Shown: positions 26,015 to 35,244, counted from the stretch's first letter. The stretch is DNA of 64,000 nt from JBBIQS01 sp037442205 (GCA_037442205.1 JBBIQS010000025.1:1-64000), one strand, 5' to 3'. Made by a program: numbers and translations. The notes: generated by a model not told the origin, from the letters alone.

Positions 26015-27034
26015 TCACTTCTTGGAAGCCCGCTCCTTGAGCGCCTGGCAGGGGTCCTCGCGCTCCATGCGCGGGGTGAAGACCACGAAGTCGAAGGGCA
26101 GCCCGGCGCTCCCCCACTCCTCGGCGTAGGACTGCGGCTGGGGGCGCGACTCGTCCACCTCGACGAACGCCACCGACACCAGCTTGCGGCCGGCCAGGTC
26201 CGGGCGCAGGTAGTACGGCACCCCGCGATCGGTGCGGGCGTGCCCCGAGCCGGTGATCAGCACCGCTCCCCGGCCCCGCGACGCCTCGAGCACGCTCTCG
26301 GCGATCCGCGCGTCGCGCGCCCGCTGCCCGAGCACCATCGGATCGATCATCTCCTCCGGCAGCTGGTGGCAGTGCGAGGCCCGCATCTCGTCGCGCAGCC
26401 CCTCCAGCGCCGCGCTGTCCGGCGGGCCGGCCCGCTCCAGCAGCGTTCGCGATGGCTGGTCGAGCGACGCCTCTCCCTGGCCGATGATCGCCCGCATCTC
26501 GGCCCGGGTCAGGTTGGCGGCGCGGATCGGCAGCCCGGCGTCGAGCCCGACCTCGAAGATCGGCCGGTACATCCGGAAGTCCGGCCAGCCGCTCTCGCTC
26601 CAGCGCAGCGCCTGGCCCAGCGCGTCCACGTCCTGCGGCGCCCGCGCCAGCTGCTCTTCGAGCTCCCGCTGGCGGTCGGGGGTGATCATCTCGAAGGCCA
26701 GCGCCGGCTTTCTCCCCGAGCGCGCCGTCGCCCGCAGCAGGCGGGCCTGCAGCAGGTGATGGTCGGGGTTGTCGTGCGTCTCGCCCAGCACCAGCAGATC
26801 GGCCGAGGCGCAGGCCGCCGACAGCGCCGAATCGTCGACGAACCGCCCCTGGCCCACCTCCCAGATCTTCCCCTCCAGCGGGTGCCCGCGCTCCAGCGGG
26901 CTGAGCCAGTCGCGGTCCGGGGTCAGCGGCGCCTGCACCAGCTGGCGCGCGGAATCCGGCGCCAGCCGGGCGCTCAGGCTGGCGGTGCAGGAAGCGGAGA
27001 ACATGAGCAGCCCCAGGCAGACAGCCCGATTCAT
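26015..27034 (-). CDS. ChaN-like lipoprotein
   Basis: A 339-residue lipoprotein with lipobox SASC (Cys16). The mature domain shows the ChaN/DUF399 signature LGETHDNPDHH and a second block near VLITGSGHARTDRGVPYYL. Characterised ChaN binds heme and is implicated in iron uptake. The ATG at 27034 with GAGGTG upstream gives a clean signal peptide; the frame is open farther upstream but Arg-rich. It lies downstream of the etf operon on the same strand, about 100 bases away. Confidence 0.85.
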   Translation of the reverse strand: MNRAVCLGLLMFSASCTASLSARLAPDSARQLVQAPLTPDRDWLSPLERGHPLEGKIWEVGQGRFVDDSALSAACASADLLVLGETHDNPDHHLLQARLLRATARSGRKPALAFEMITPDRQRELEEQLARAPQDVDALGQALRWSESGWPDFRMYRPIFEVGLDAGLPIRAANLTRAEMRAIIGQGEASLDQPSRTLLERAGPPDSAALEGLRDEMRASHCHQLPEEMIDPMVLGQRARDARIAESVLEASRGRGAVLITGSGHARTDRGVPYYLRPDLAGRKLVSVAFVEVDESRPQPQSYAEEWGSAGLPFDFVVFTPRMEREDPCQALKERASKK

Positions 27035-27133
27035 CGCGACACCTCGCACCGGCGATCTACTCCCTCGCGCGCGATTGCAGGAGAGCCCCCTCACCAAGGC
27101 AGCGACCAAGGGAAGAACGGTTGGGCGCATCGC

Positions 27134-28168
27134 TTACGGCTGCGGGCCCAGCTCGTACCGGTAGGGCAGCTCGCCCGGCCGCCGGCGGATCTGGCCGCGG
27201 GTCTCCAACACCTCGAGGTTGCCGAGGATTTCGGAGAGCATCAGGAACAGCTGCAGCGCCCCCGCCCGCCCGAAGACGTCGTGGACCAGCTCGTAGGCGC
27301 TGCGCGGGCTCGTCGCCAGGGCGCCACAGATCTTGGCCTGGCGCTTGTCGTAGAACTTGAGCAGCGAGTCGAGGGTCGCCCGGTGTCCCTGGAACGGAGC
27401 GCCGTGCCCCGGGGCGATCCAGTCCAGGTCCATGTCGCGGACCTTCTGGGCCGAGGCGAAGTAGGCCTCCAGCGCCCGGAACTTGTCGGCCTCGCCGTGG
27501 GGCCCCAGCTCGATCAGCGGGTTGGGCGAGACCCGCGCCAGCAGGTGGTCGTCGGTGAAGAGCAGCTTGTGGGCGGCGTCGTGCAGGCACACCAGCCCCG
27601 GGGTGTGCCCGGGCATGTGCAGCACCTCGGCCTCGAAGTGCTTGAAGGTGAAGCGCGCGCCAACCTGCAGCGGCTCGACCGCGTCCAGCTTCTCGGCGAA
27701 GCGCTCGGTCTTCTCGTGCAGGAAGAGCATGTCGCCGATCAGCTCGCCCGGCACTCCCAGGCGCAACAGGTACTCGCGCATCGCCGGAGCGTGATCGGCG
27801 CGGCGTTCGGCGACCTTGGCCGCGTCGGCGGGATGGATCAGCACCTGCGCGCCGGAGCGCGCCGCGATCCACCTGGCCGAGCCGTAGTGGTCGACGTGGC
27901 CGTGGCTGAGGATGATCCGGCGCACCTCCTCGATGCGGCGGCCGGCCTCGGCGAAGCCGGCCTCCAGCGCCGAGCGCGCCTCGTCGGTCCCCAGCCCGGA
28001 GTCGAAGAGGGTCAGCGTCCCGTCGGGATTCTCGATCAGGTAGACGTTGACCGGGCCCCCGGCCTCGACGAAGGGGATGGGGATGGCCAGCCGCACCACG
28101 CCGAGCCCGGCGAGAAAGGCATCTCCCGCCGAAGCCCCGGCGATCTTTTCCGGCCGCTCGCTGGCCAC
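27134..28168 (-). CDS. Metallo-beta-lactamase fold hydrolase with winged-helix tail
   Basis: A 344-residue MBL-fold hydrolase. The zinc signature SHGHVDH is at residues 88-94, with a further His in MPGHTPG, the Asp in LLFTDDHLL and a late APGHG. The C-terminal 80 residues look like the helical/winged-helix extension seen in this branch (BLACT_WH type). The start is GTG with an AAGGGA-like site. It follows etfA by 39 bases and is likely in the same operon, suggesting a thioester or acyl-related substrate; that is inference. Confidence 0.88.
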   Translation of the reverse strand: MASERPEKIAGASAGDAFLAGLGVVRLAIPIPFVEAGGPVNVYLIENPDGTLTLFDSGLGTDEARSALEAGFAEAGRRIEEVRRIILSHGHVDHYGSARWIAARSGAQVLIHPADAAKVAERRADHAPAMREYLLRLGVPGELIGDMLFLHEKTERFAEKLDAVEPLQVGARFTFKHFEAEVLHMPGHTPGLVCLHDAAHKLLFTDDHLLARVSPNPLIELGPHGEADKFRALEAYFASAQKVRDMDLDWIAPGHGAPFQGHRATLDSLLKFYDKRQAKICGALATSPRSAYELVHDVFGRAGALQLFLMLSEILGNLEVLETRGQIRRRPGELPYRYELGPQP

Positions 28169-28207
28169 ACTCCCATCCCTTCCCGCCCCCAGGGGTACGG
28201 CCGAAGG

Positions 28208-29167
28208 CTACTTGCCGGCCTTCACCGCCGCCTGCAGCTCGGGCAGGACCTTGAACAGGTCCGCCACCAGCCCGTAGTCGGCCACCTGGAAGATGGGCGC
28301 CTCGGCGTTGGTGTTGACGGCCACGATCACCTTCGAGCCCTTCATGCCCGCCAGGTGCTGGATGGCGCCGCTGATGCCCGCGGCGATGTACAGCTCCGGC
28401 GCCACCACCTTGCCGGTCTGGCCGACCTGCAGGTCGTTGGGGACCCAGCCCGCGTCCACCGCGGCCCGGCTGGCGCCGACCGCCGCGTGCAGCTCGTCGG
28501 CCAGCTCCTCCACCGGCTTGAAGTTGCCCTTGGTCCCGCGGCCGCCGCTGACCACCACCCGGGCCTCGGTCAGCTCCGGACGGGCGCTCTTGACCGGCTT
28601 GAACTCCAGGTACTTGGTCTTGTAGCTGCCGCTCAGCTGCACCTGCTCGGCCTTGACCTCGGCGGCGGCGCCCTTGGGGGCGGCGGCGAACTCGGTGGTG
28701 CGGATGTTGAAGACCTTGACCGGGGTGGTGATCTCGACCTCGGCGATCACGTTGCCGGCCCACATCGGCCGCTTGAAGAGCACGTTGGCGCCGCTGCCCT
28801 CGAAGCCGAGGACGTCGGTGGCCATGCCCGCGCCCAGCTTGGCCGCCAGCCGCGGCAGCAGGTCCTTGCCCACCGCGGTCGAGGCCGCGCCCACGTAGAC
28901 CGCGTTCAGGCTCTTGGCCAGCTGGGCCACCGCCTCGCAGTAGGGCTCGGCCAGGTAGTCCTTGAGCGCCGGGTTGTCGACCACGTGCAGCACCTTGGCC
29001 CCGTAGCCCTTGAGCTCCTCGGCCGCCGCGCCGATGCCGCTGCCCAGCAGCGCCAGGTGCAGCTCGCCCCCGGCCTTCTGCGCCAGCGAAAGGCCCGCCG
29101 ACACCGCGTTGAGGCTGGCCTTCTTGAGCGCCCCGTGCTGCTGCTCAGCAATGATCAGGATGTTCAT
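28208..29167 (-). CDS. etfA: Electron transfer flavoprotein alpha subunit
   Basis: A 319-residue EtfA. With EtfB it carries electrons from acyl-CoA dehydrogenases to the membrane quinone pool via ETF-QO. The N-terminal domain begins MNILIIAEQ. The C-terminal FAD-binding domain has the typical SGGRGTKG, GQTGKVVAPELYIAAGISGA and VAVNTNAEAPIFQVADYG blocks. It lies 60 bases downstream of etfB in the usual B-A order. Together these imply active beta-oxidation in an organism that also carries FAS I. Confidence 0.97.
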   Translation of the reverse strand: MNILIIAEQQHGALKKASLNAVSAGLSLAQKAGGELHLALLGSGIGAAAEELKGYGAKVLHVVDNPALKDYLAEPYCEAVAQLAKSLNAVYVGAASTAVGKDLLPRLAAKLGAGMATDVLGFEGSGANVLFKRPMWAGNVIAEVEITTPVKVFNIRTTEFAAAPKGAAAEVKAEQVQLSGSYKTKYLEFKPVKSARPELTEARVVVSGGRGTKGNFKPVEELADELHAAVGASRAAVDAGWVPNDLQVGQTGKVVAPELYIAAGISGAIQHLAGMKGSKVIVAVNTNAEAPIFQVADYGLVADLFKVLPELQAAVKAGK

Positions 29168-29227
29168 GGATGGTTCTCGCTAGCCCCGCGTGCCGCCCGG
29201 TTCCTCGGGCGCCGGGGCGAAAGAGTG

Positions 29228-30019
29228 TCAGATGACCTTGGCCTCGCTCTTGAGCTTCTGCACCAGGGTGGCGACGTCCGGCACGATGATGCCGGCCTTG
29301 CGCCCCGGGGGCGGGCTCAGCTTGACCACCTTCACCTTGACCGCGGTATCCACGCCCAGCGCCGCGGGGGCCATCTCGGCGATCGGCTTCTTCTTGGCCT
29401 TCATGATGCCGGGCAGCGAGGCGTAGCGCGGCTTGTTCAGCCGCAGGTCGCAGGTGATCACCGCCGGCAGCTCGACCTGCAGGGTCTCGACGCCGCCGTC
29501 GACCTCGCGCACCACCTTGGCCGACTTTCCGTCGATGGCGATGCCCGGGGTCTTGGCCGCCTCGGCCTCCGACTCCAGGCTCTCCATCTTGCTGGCGAAG
29601 GTGGCCTGGCCCCAGCCCAGCAGCTCGGCCAGGATCTGCCCGGCCTGGTTCTGGTCGTCGTCGATGGCCTGCTTGCCCAGTAGCACCAGGTCCGGCTTCT
29701 CCTTCTCGATCACCGCCTTGAGCAGCCGCGCCGCAAGGTCGGCGTCGCAGGGGCCGTCGTGCTTGACCCAGATGCCCCGGTCGGCGCCCATGGCCATCGC
29801 CGAGCGCATCTCGGTCTGCACCTTGTCGCTGCCGATCGAGACCACCACCACCTCGCCCTGGTGCTTGGCCACCAGCCGCAGGGCCTCCTCCACCGCGATC
29901 TCGTCGAAGGGGTTGATCTTGTAGCCGACGCCCTCGGTCACGATGCCCGAACCGTCCGGCTTCACCTTGATCTTGGACTCGGGGTCCTCGACCCGCTTGG
30001 CAGTCACCAGGATCTTCAC
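29228..30019 (-). CDS. etfB: Electron transfer flavoprotein beta subunit
   Basis: A 263-residue EtfB, partner of EtfA. It starts VKILVTAKRVEDPESKIKV, with INPFDEIAVEEALRL and the AMP/ADP-binding loop region DLVLLGKQAIDDDQNQAGQI. The GTG at 30019 is preceded by AGGAGG at ideal spacing; the frame's upstream ATG at 30184 would add a nonsense-like basic stretch lying across the promoter. It is the first gene of the etfB-etfA-MBL operon. Confidence 0.96.
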   Translation of the reverse strand: MKILVTAKRVEDPESKIKVKPDGSGIVTEGVGYKINPFDEIAVEEALRLVAKHQGEVVVVSIGSDKVQTEMRSAMAMGADRGIWVKHDGPCDADLAARLLKAVIEKEKPDLVLLGKQAIDDDQNQAGQILAELLGWGQATFASKMESLESEAEAAKTPGIAIDGKSAKVVREVDGGVETLQVELPAVITCDLRLNKPRYASLPGIMKAKKKPIAEMAPAALGVDTAVKVKVVKLSPPPGRKAGIIVPDVATLVQKLKSEAKVI

Positions 30020-30155
30020 TGCTGCCTCCTTGTGTTGGAGCTCTTCGGGTTGTCGGCGAGCGCCCCCACGCCGTGTCGCTGCCGGAGTCGCTCCCGGTGG
30101 CGCGCGGTCCGCTTTCCGTTGAAAGTCGTGACGCCGCGCGTTACCGGGCCTGGAG

Positions 30156-30184
30156 TATCTATTCGCTGCCGGTTTTGAAGTCAA
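30156..30184 (-). promoter_or_regulatory. Strong promoter of etfB-etfA operon
   Basis: On the minus strand: TTGACT (30184-30179), a 17-base spacer and TAGATA (30161-30156). This is among the closest matches to the sigma70 consensus in the window and lies in a locally AT-richer patch. Confidence 0.65.
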
Positions 30185-30390
30185 TTGATGCCGGGCGGCG
30201 ATCTGACGGTCGCGATTCGGGCGAACGTTCGGTCGCGGGCGTGGCTCGGCGGCGACGTTTCGCGCCTGGTTCTGCGCCCTTCGCCGCCCCCTCGGCTGCG
30301 CGCTCCGGCCTCCGCGGGGATCGCGCCGGCCACTCGCTGATTGCTCAGGGCTCTGGTCCGCCCGTTGCCCTCCGGCGCCAGATACACGAA

Positions 30391-30416
30391 CGCCGACTGG
30401 CGTGGACCAGTCGGCG
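30391..30416. terminator. Hairpin terminator of the S1-protein gene
   Basis: CGCCGACTGG (30391-30400) and CCAGTCGGCG (30407-30416) are perfect 10-base complements around a 6-base loop. It lies 40 bases after the S1 gene stop on the minus strand. The following T content is low (TTCGTG), so termination may be partial or the hairpin may protect the 3' end. Confidence 0.55.
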
Positions 30417-30456
30417 CTCGCTTTGAGTCGATCTCTTCGGCGGGAGAAAGCGCGGG

Positions 30457-32394
30457 CTACTTCAGCTTCTTGAGCAGGTCGCCCAGGGTGCCAAAGCCCT
30501 TGCCCGGCGCCTTCTTCTGCGTCTGCATGAATTGGCTGTACTCGGCCCGCTCCTCGGCCTTCTCGGCCCCGGTCTTCGACATCCGCAGCCGGCCCTGTCC
30601 GTCGATCTCCGACACCAGCGCCTTGAAGGTGGTCCCCGGCGGGAACAGCTTGCGGTGGTCGGCGCCCTTGGGCGTGCCCATCTCGGCGTTGGGCACCAGC
30701 CCGCGGCCGTTTGCGAACTTCACGAAGATCCCGAAGGTCTCGATCTTGTCGACCGTGACCTCGTAGACGTCGCCGACCTTGGGGACGGCGCCGGCGGGCT
30801 TGGGCTCATGGTGGGCCGCGGCCGGCATCGCCGCCTCGTCGGCGGTAATCCGCCGCAGGCTGATCCGCTTCTGCTCCAGGTCGATCCCCTCGACCACCAC
30901 GTCCACTTCCTCACCCTCGCTCACCACTTCCTTGGGATGGGCGATGCGCTTGGCCGCCCCCAGCGCACTGATGTGCGCCAGGCCGTCGACCCCGGGGAAC
31001 AGCTCGATGAAGGCCCCGAACGGCTGCAGCCGCACCACCTTGCCCTTGAGCTTGTCGCCCTCGTGCAGGTTGGCCGCTGCCTGGCTCCAGGGATCCTGCT
31101 GCAGCGCCTTCATCGACAGGCCGATCCGCTCGCCCTTCTCGCCTTCCTTCGCGGCGTCGATCTTCACCACCTCGACCTTGACCTTCTGGCCGGGGCTGAG
31201 GACGTCTTTGGGGTGGGCCACCCGGCCGTAGCCAAGCTCGCTGACGTGGATCAGCCCCTCCAGGCCGCCCAGGTCGACGAAGGCACCGAAGTCGCGCACG
31301 CTGGTCACGGTGCCCTCGAGCTGGGCCCCGACGTGCAACTTTTCGCGGGTCTCGGCCGCCTTCTTGTGGGCCTCGGCCTCGAGCAGCGCCCGGCGGGACA
31401 GGACGATGTCCCGGTCCTTGACCTCGGTCACCTTGAACGCCAGCCGCTGGCCGATGAAGGTCGACAGGTCCTCGACGTGGCGCAGGTCGACCTGGCTGGC
31501 CGGGCAGAAGCCGCGGTTGCCGCCCAGATCGATCTCCAGGCCGCCCTTGTTCACCGCCACCACCGAGCCCTCGACCGGGATGCCGCTCTCGCGAGCCTCG
31601 AACAGGAACTCGCGCTGGGCGCCCTTGGACAGCTGCTTGGTGACCACGATGCCGCCGTGGTCGCCGGCCAGCGCCAGCACGTAGCCCTCGATGATCTCCC
31701 CGACCGAGACGATCAGGTTGCCGTGGGTGTCCATCAGCTCAGCGAGGTCGATCATCCCCTCGCCCTTGCCGCCCAGGTCGAGGAAGGCCTGCTCCTGGCC
31801 CATCTGCACGATGCGCCCGGTGACCTTCTGCCCAACCTCGAAGCGCCTCGGGGTCGCCTGGGCCTCGGAGCGGGCGAACATCTCGGCGAAGCTCTCCTCC
31901 TCCACCGCTTCGACCGGCTCGGGAGCCGCCGGGCTGAGGGCCTTGTCACCTTCGGCCTCGCGCGGGGGCAGGTTGAGCCCGTCGGCGCGGCGGAAGACGG
32001 TCTTCGGAGAGCGGCGCGGCTCGGCGTGGACCGCCGGCTTGGCATGGACCACCGGCTTGGCCGGCTCGGCCGGAGCCGGGGCCGCGGCGGGGGCAGCAGC
32101 CTCGGAGGGCTGGGCAGGCGCCGCGCCCAGCGGCGGCGGCTTGCGCACGACGAGCGGGCCCTTCTTCACCTCGTCGGTGTGCCGGTGGGGCCGATCGCGG
32201 CGGGAGGGGCGCTTTTCGCCGCCCTCGCCACCCTCGCGCTTGGGAGCCTGGCCCCCAGCCTGCGCCCCGCGCTCCTCGCGCGGGGGCCGATCGCCCCCCT
32301 TGCCGGAGGGGATGCCCTTCATCACATCGCCGAAGGTCTTGGGGAAAGGCTTGCGCCCACCCGGCCGACCGCCACCTTTGTTCTCTTCTGCCAT
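30457..32394 (-). CDS. S1-repeat RNA-binding protein with disordered N-terminus
   Basis: A 645-residue protein with five S1 domains (starting near residues 188, 268, 354, 445 and 538). Domains 3 and 4 have the classic DFGAFVDLGGLEGLIHVSEL-type core. The first about 180 residues are low-complexity and rich in Pro, Ala, Lys, Gly and Arg. It may be ribosomal protein S1 or a paralog acting in RNA decay or translation. The long disordered N-terminus and five rather than six repeats argue against calling it rpsA outright. The ATG at 32394 starts MAEENKGGG. Confidence 0.88.
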   Translation of the reverse strand: MAEENKGGGRPGGRKPFPKTFGDVMKGIPSGKGGDRPPREERGAQAGGQAPKREGGEGGEKRPSRRDRPHRHTDEVKKGPLVVRKPPPLGAAPAQPSEAAAPAAAPAPAEPAKPVVHAKPAVHAEPRRSPKTVFRRADGLNLPPREAEGDKALSPAAPEPVEAVEEESFAEMFARSEAQATPRRFEVGQKVTGRIVQMGQEQAFLDLGGKGEGMIDLAELMDTHGNLIVSVGEIIEGYVLALAGDHGGIVVTKQLSKGAQREFLFEARESGIPVEGSVVAVNKGGLEIDLGGNRGFCPASQVDLRHVEDLSTFIGQRLAFKVTEVKDRDIVLSRRALLEAEAHKKAAETREKLHVGAQLEGTVTSVRDFGAFVDLGGLEGLIHVSELGYGRVAHPKDVLSPGQKVKVEVVKIDAAKEGEKGERIGLSMKALQQDPWSQAAANLHEGDKLKGKVVRLQPFGAFIELFPGVDGLAHISALGAAKRIAHPKEVVSEGEEVDVVVEGIDLEQKRISLRRITADEAAMPAAAHHEPKPAGAVPKVGDVYEVTVDKIETFGIFVKFANGRGLVPNAEMGTPKGADHRKLFPPGTTFKALVSEIDGQGRLRMSKTGAEKAEERAEYSQFMQTQKKAPGKGFGTLGDLLKKLK

Positions 32395-32711
32395 TGGCCG
32401 CTCACGTCCCGTCGAAGCATTAAACGCTTGTGAAGCCCGAAATTTTGGGCGGCGCAGACTAGCGCATCGGACCATCAGGGGGAAGCGGCAGGCCCCCGGC
32501 CGCGCGCCGGGTGCAGGGATAGTGTCGAGCGCACGATATCTGCCAATGCCAGCGCCCGAGCTCTAGAGACGCGCCCAAGGAGGCGCCTGGCGGGCGCGTT
32601 GACGGTCTGCGGTCGGCCGCCTAGAGTCGCCGGCTTTTCGCCGGGAATCTCCCCGGCGCCTGGGGTTGGCCGGCGTTCGGCGAGCGGCTCCTCGCGGAGG
32701 CAAGAAGGCGC
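32395..32711. other. Divergent intergenic region, S1 protein / DHH protein
   Basis: This 317-base stretch has no gene. It contains the plus-strand promoter at 32599-32627. An AT-richer patch at about 32415-32450, upstream of the S1 gene, probably holds its promoter; I could not pick a single -35/-10 pair. Confidence 0.5.
32599..32627 (+). promoter_or_regulatory. Promoter of DHH phosphoesterase gene
   Basis: TTGACG (32599-32604), a 17-base spacer and TAGAGT (32622-32627), about 80 bases before the gene. Confidence 0.6.
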
Positions 32712-33671
32712 ATGAAGACGGTCAAGGTCCTCTACCACGACGGCTGCTTCGACGGGGCGGCGAGCGCGGCGGTGTTCACCCGCCTGTACCGCGAGCGGAT
32801 CGACGCCAACGTGCGCTTCGCCTACCAGGGCATGTCGCACAAGGGCCAGGGGCTGCTGGACGAGAAGCTGTTCGACGGCGACGAGAACGCGATCGTCGAC
32901 TTCCGCTACTCGACCAGCCCCAAGCTGACCTGGTTCTTCGACCACCACGTGTCGGCCTTCCCCAACTCCGGGGAGCAGGCCCACTTCGAGGCCGACCACA
33001 GCGGCAAGAAGTTCCACGACCCCCACGCCAAGAGCTGCACCGCCTTTCTGTGCCGCATCGCGCGGGAGCGCTTCGGCTTCCAGGACAAGCCGCTGGCCGA
33101 GCTGGTGGAGTGGGCGGAGATCATCGACGGGGCGCTGTTCCCCGACGCCCACACCGCGGTGATGCTCGAGCAGCCGGCGCTCAAGCTGATGCTGGTGATC
33201 GAGGCCAACCCCGGCCCCTCCTTCCTGCCCCAACTGATCGGCGACATGCAGACCAAGAGCCTTTCGGAGCTGGTGGCGCTGCCCTACGTCGCCCAGCGGC
33301 TCGATCCGCTCTACGCCAAGCACCTGGAGACGGTGGAGCTGGTGCGCTCGCGGGCCAGGCTGGAGAAGGGAGTGGTCTTCTTCGACGTGGCCGACAAGCC
33401 GATCGAGGCTCTCAACAAGTTCATCTCCTACGACCTGTTCCCCCAGGCCCGCTACACCGTGTCGGTGATGAAGACCCCGGGGCGGGCCAAGATCTCGGTG
33501 GGCTCCAACCCCTGGGCCCGCGAGACCCGGACCCACGACCTGGCGCGGCTGTGCGAGCGCTACGGCGGCGGAGGCCATCCGGTGGTCGGCGCGGTCAGCT
33601 ATCCGCCGGAGGAGTTGGAGAAGGCCCGCCGGACCGCCCGCGAGATCGTGGCCGAGCTGCAGAAGCCCTGA
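32712..33671 (+). CDS. DHH family phosphoesterase
   Basis: A 319-residue protein of the DHH superfamily. The N-terminal part has HDGCFDGAASAAVF and the metal-binding FDHH (Asp77-His79); a DHHA1-like C-terminal RYGGGGHPVVGAV motif lies near 288. Relatives cleave short oligonucleotides or cyclic dinucleotides (NrnA, GdpP C-terminus) or pyrophosphate. No sensor or membrane domains are attached, and the spacing differs from RecJ. The substrate is therefore open. GGAGG lies upstream of the ATG. Confidence 0.85.
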   Translation: MKTVKVLYHDGCFDGAASAAVFTRLYRERIDANVRFAYQGMSHKGQGLLDEKLFDGDENAIVDFRYSTSPKLTWFFDHHVSAFPNSGEQAHFEADHSGKKFHDPHAKSCTAFLCRIARERFGFQDKPLAELVEWAEIIDGALFPDAHTAVMLEQPALKLMLVIEANPGPSFLPQLIGDMQTKSLSELVALPYVAQRLDPLYAKHLETVELVRSRARLEKGVVFFDVADKPIEALNKFISYDLFPQARYTVSVMKTPGRAKISVGSNPWARETRTHDLARLCERYGGGGHPVVGAVSYPPEELEKARRTAREIVAELQKP

Positions 33672-33709
33672 GGATCGCGGGCGAGCTGCCCGCTAGCGGC
33701 CGAGGGTCG

Positions 33710-34000
33710 CTATACCGGTGCACCTCGCCGCAACGCGACCAGGATGGCGAGCCCCAGCACCAGCAGCAGCACCACGCCCAGGTAGCCCAGGAGCGCCGAG
33801 GCGGCCAGCAGCAGCGGCTGCGAGCCGGCGGCCCGCGACGCCGCCCGCCCCTTCCACGCCGACCAGACTCCGACCAGCGAGCTGGCCCCCAGCAGCATGG
33901 GCTGGGGAGCGGCAAACACCCGAACCCCGATCAGCGCCAGCACCGCGCAGATCGAGGCCACGCCCACCAGCAGCAACGCCTTTCGCTTGGGATCGATCAC
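33710..34000 (-). CDS. Small membrane protein of unknown function
   Basis: A 96-residue protein with about three hydrophobic segments (near 7-30, 33-45 and 62-90) and a short basic tail. I chose the GTG at 34000 (VIDPKRKALLLVG) because a TATGCT hexamer lies 7 bases before it. The ATG at 34012 overlaps that hexamer. I recognise no family. It is on the opposite strand to the DHH gene, with ends 38 bases apart. Confidence 0.65.
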   Translation of the reverse strand: MIDPKRKALLLVGVASICAVLALIGVRVFAAPQPMLLGASSLVGVWSAWKGRAASRAAGSQPLLLAASALLGYLGVVLLLVLGLAILVALRRGAPV

Positions 34001-34007
34001 GGGCGCC

Positions 34008-34013
34008 AGCATA
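34008..34013 (-). promoter_or_regulatory. -10-like hexamer for a leaderless mRNA
   Basis: On the minus strand TATGCT lies 7 bases before the GTG at 34000. There is no clear -35. Confidence 0.35.
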
Positions 34014-34063
34014 GACGAGGTTGGCGCCGCCGCCGAGCCCAGTCGACGAGCCTCTTGGCCGGG

Positions 34064-34303
34064 CTAGCGGCCCAGCGCTCCGGCGGCGCGGTTGAAGGCG
34101 CTGAACAGCTCGGCCTCGGTCTCGTACTCGCTGAAGCGGCTGCCGTCCCCGTCCAGCCCCAGCTGGCGCAGCAGGCGGGAGGCGTTCACCTCGAGCAGCA
34201 GCTGGACCCTGCCCTTTCGCTCGGACTTCAAGGCGCGCAGCTGGGCCTCGGCAAACTCCTTGAGCAGCAGCACTTGGGCGTTCTTGGGGGCGCGGATGGT
34301 CAT
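34064..34303 (-). CDS. Small hypothetical protein
   Basis: A 79-residue, mostly helical, charged protein. It starts MTIRAPKNAQVLLLKEFAEAQ with a good ribosome site (AGGAGAG) upstream of the ATG. I recognise no family. It has no signal peptide or membrane segment. It is divergent from the ABC permease gene about 105 bases away. Confidence 0.6.
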   Translation of the reverse strand: MTIRAPKNAQVLLLKEFAEAQLRALKSERKGRVQLLLEVNASRLLRQLGLDGDGSRFSEYETEAELFSAFNRAAGALGR

Positions 34304-34408
34304 GGCTCTCTCCTGTTCGTCAGTTCAGGGCGCACCCTAGCAGCCGGGTCTGACATCGCCTTTCGGCCGGCGTTGACGTGGCGAACGAGAACGGGGAGAA
34401 AACAGGCC

Positions 34409-35194
34409 ATGGGCAAGACCTGGGTGGTGCTCTCCAAGGAGCTGCGCGAGATCCTGGCCAACCGCACGCTGCTCATCTCGCTGGCCTCGCTGCCGGTGGT
34501 GATGGTGGCGGTCTCGCTGTTCGTGCTCTGGACCTACGTCCGCGGCGCCGACGATCCGTCGATCGAGGCCATCGCCCGCTACTACGTCCCCTCGACGCCG
34601 CGGGGCCTGGGGGCGCTGGCGCTGGTGCAGGTGACGGTGCGCAACTCGGTGGGGCTGTTCCTGGTGATGCCGATCTTCCTGCCGGTGATCATCGCCTCGC
34701 ACGCGGTGGCCGGGGAGAAGGAGCGGCGGACCCTGGAGCCGCTGCTGGCGACCCCGGTCACCGCCGCGCAGCTGGTGCTGGGCAAGAGTTTGTCGGCGGT
34801 GGTGCCGGCGGTGGGGATCACCGCCCTGACCTTCGCCGTCTTCGCCGCCGGGGCCGACTCCATCGCCTGGCCGGTGGTCAAAGGGCCGCTGCTGCCGGAC
34901 GCGGTCTTCCTGTTCGCGGTGCTGGTGCTGGCCCCGCTGCTGTCGTTCTTCGGCAACTGCATCTCGGTGCTGATCAGCGCCCGGGTGAGCGATCCGCGGC
35001 TGGCCCAGTCGCTGTCGGGTCTGGTGGTGATGCCCTTCTTCGCGCTGGTGTCGCTGCAGTTCGCCGGGCTGCTGGAGCTGGGGCCCAAGGCCTACCTGGC
35101 CATGGCCTTGGGGGCGCTGGCCGCCGACGTGCTGATGCTGCGGCTGGCGGTTCGGCTGTTCGACCGCGACCGGCTGCTGACCCGCTGGAACTGA
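34409..35194 (+). CDS. ABC-2 type transporter permease
   Basis: A 261-residue inner-membrane protein with about six hydrophobic segments and the ABC-2 hallmark after the second one (HAVAGEKERRTLEPLLATPV). It resembles NatB/CcmB-like export permeases. The usual partner ATPase gene is not adjacent, so the ATPase must be encoded elsewhere or the gene is solitary. GGGGAG lies about 10 bases before the ATG. Confidence 0.88.
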   Translation: MGKTWVVLSKELREILANRTLLISLASLPVVMVAVSLFVLWTYVRGADDPSIEAIARYYVPSTPRGLGALALVQVTVRNSVGLFLVMPIFLPVIIASHAVAGEKERRTLEPLLATPVTAAQLVLGKSLSAVVPAVGITALTFAVFAAGADSIAWPVVKGPLLPDAVFLFAVLVLAPLLSFFGNCISVLISARVSDPRLAQSLSGLVVMPFFALVSLQFAGLLELGPKAYLAMALGALAADVLMLRLAVRLFDRDRLLTRWN

Positions 35195-35244
35195 CGGATT
35201 CGCGCTCAGCTCGCGCTCGAGGCACCAGCCGGAGACGCAGCCCC

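Larger units (their letters stand above)
30020..30456. other. Intergenic region between etfB and the S1 gene
   Basis: This 437-base stretch has no convincing gene. It holds the etf promoter (30156-30184, minus strand), a leader of about 130 bases and a strong hairpin (30391-30416) just downstream of the S1-protein gene. The rest (30190-30385) is GC-rich with nothing I recognise. Confidence 0.6.

Noticed and set aside
30457..32394. Ribosomal protein S1 (rpsA) as a firm call.
   Set aside because: Five rather than six repeats and a long disordered N-terminus; another rpsA may exist elsewhere.
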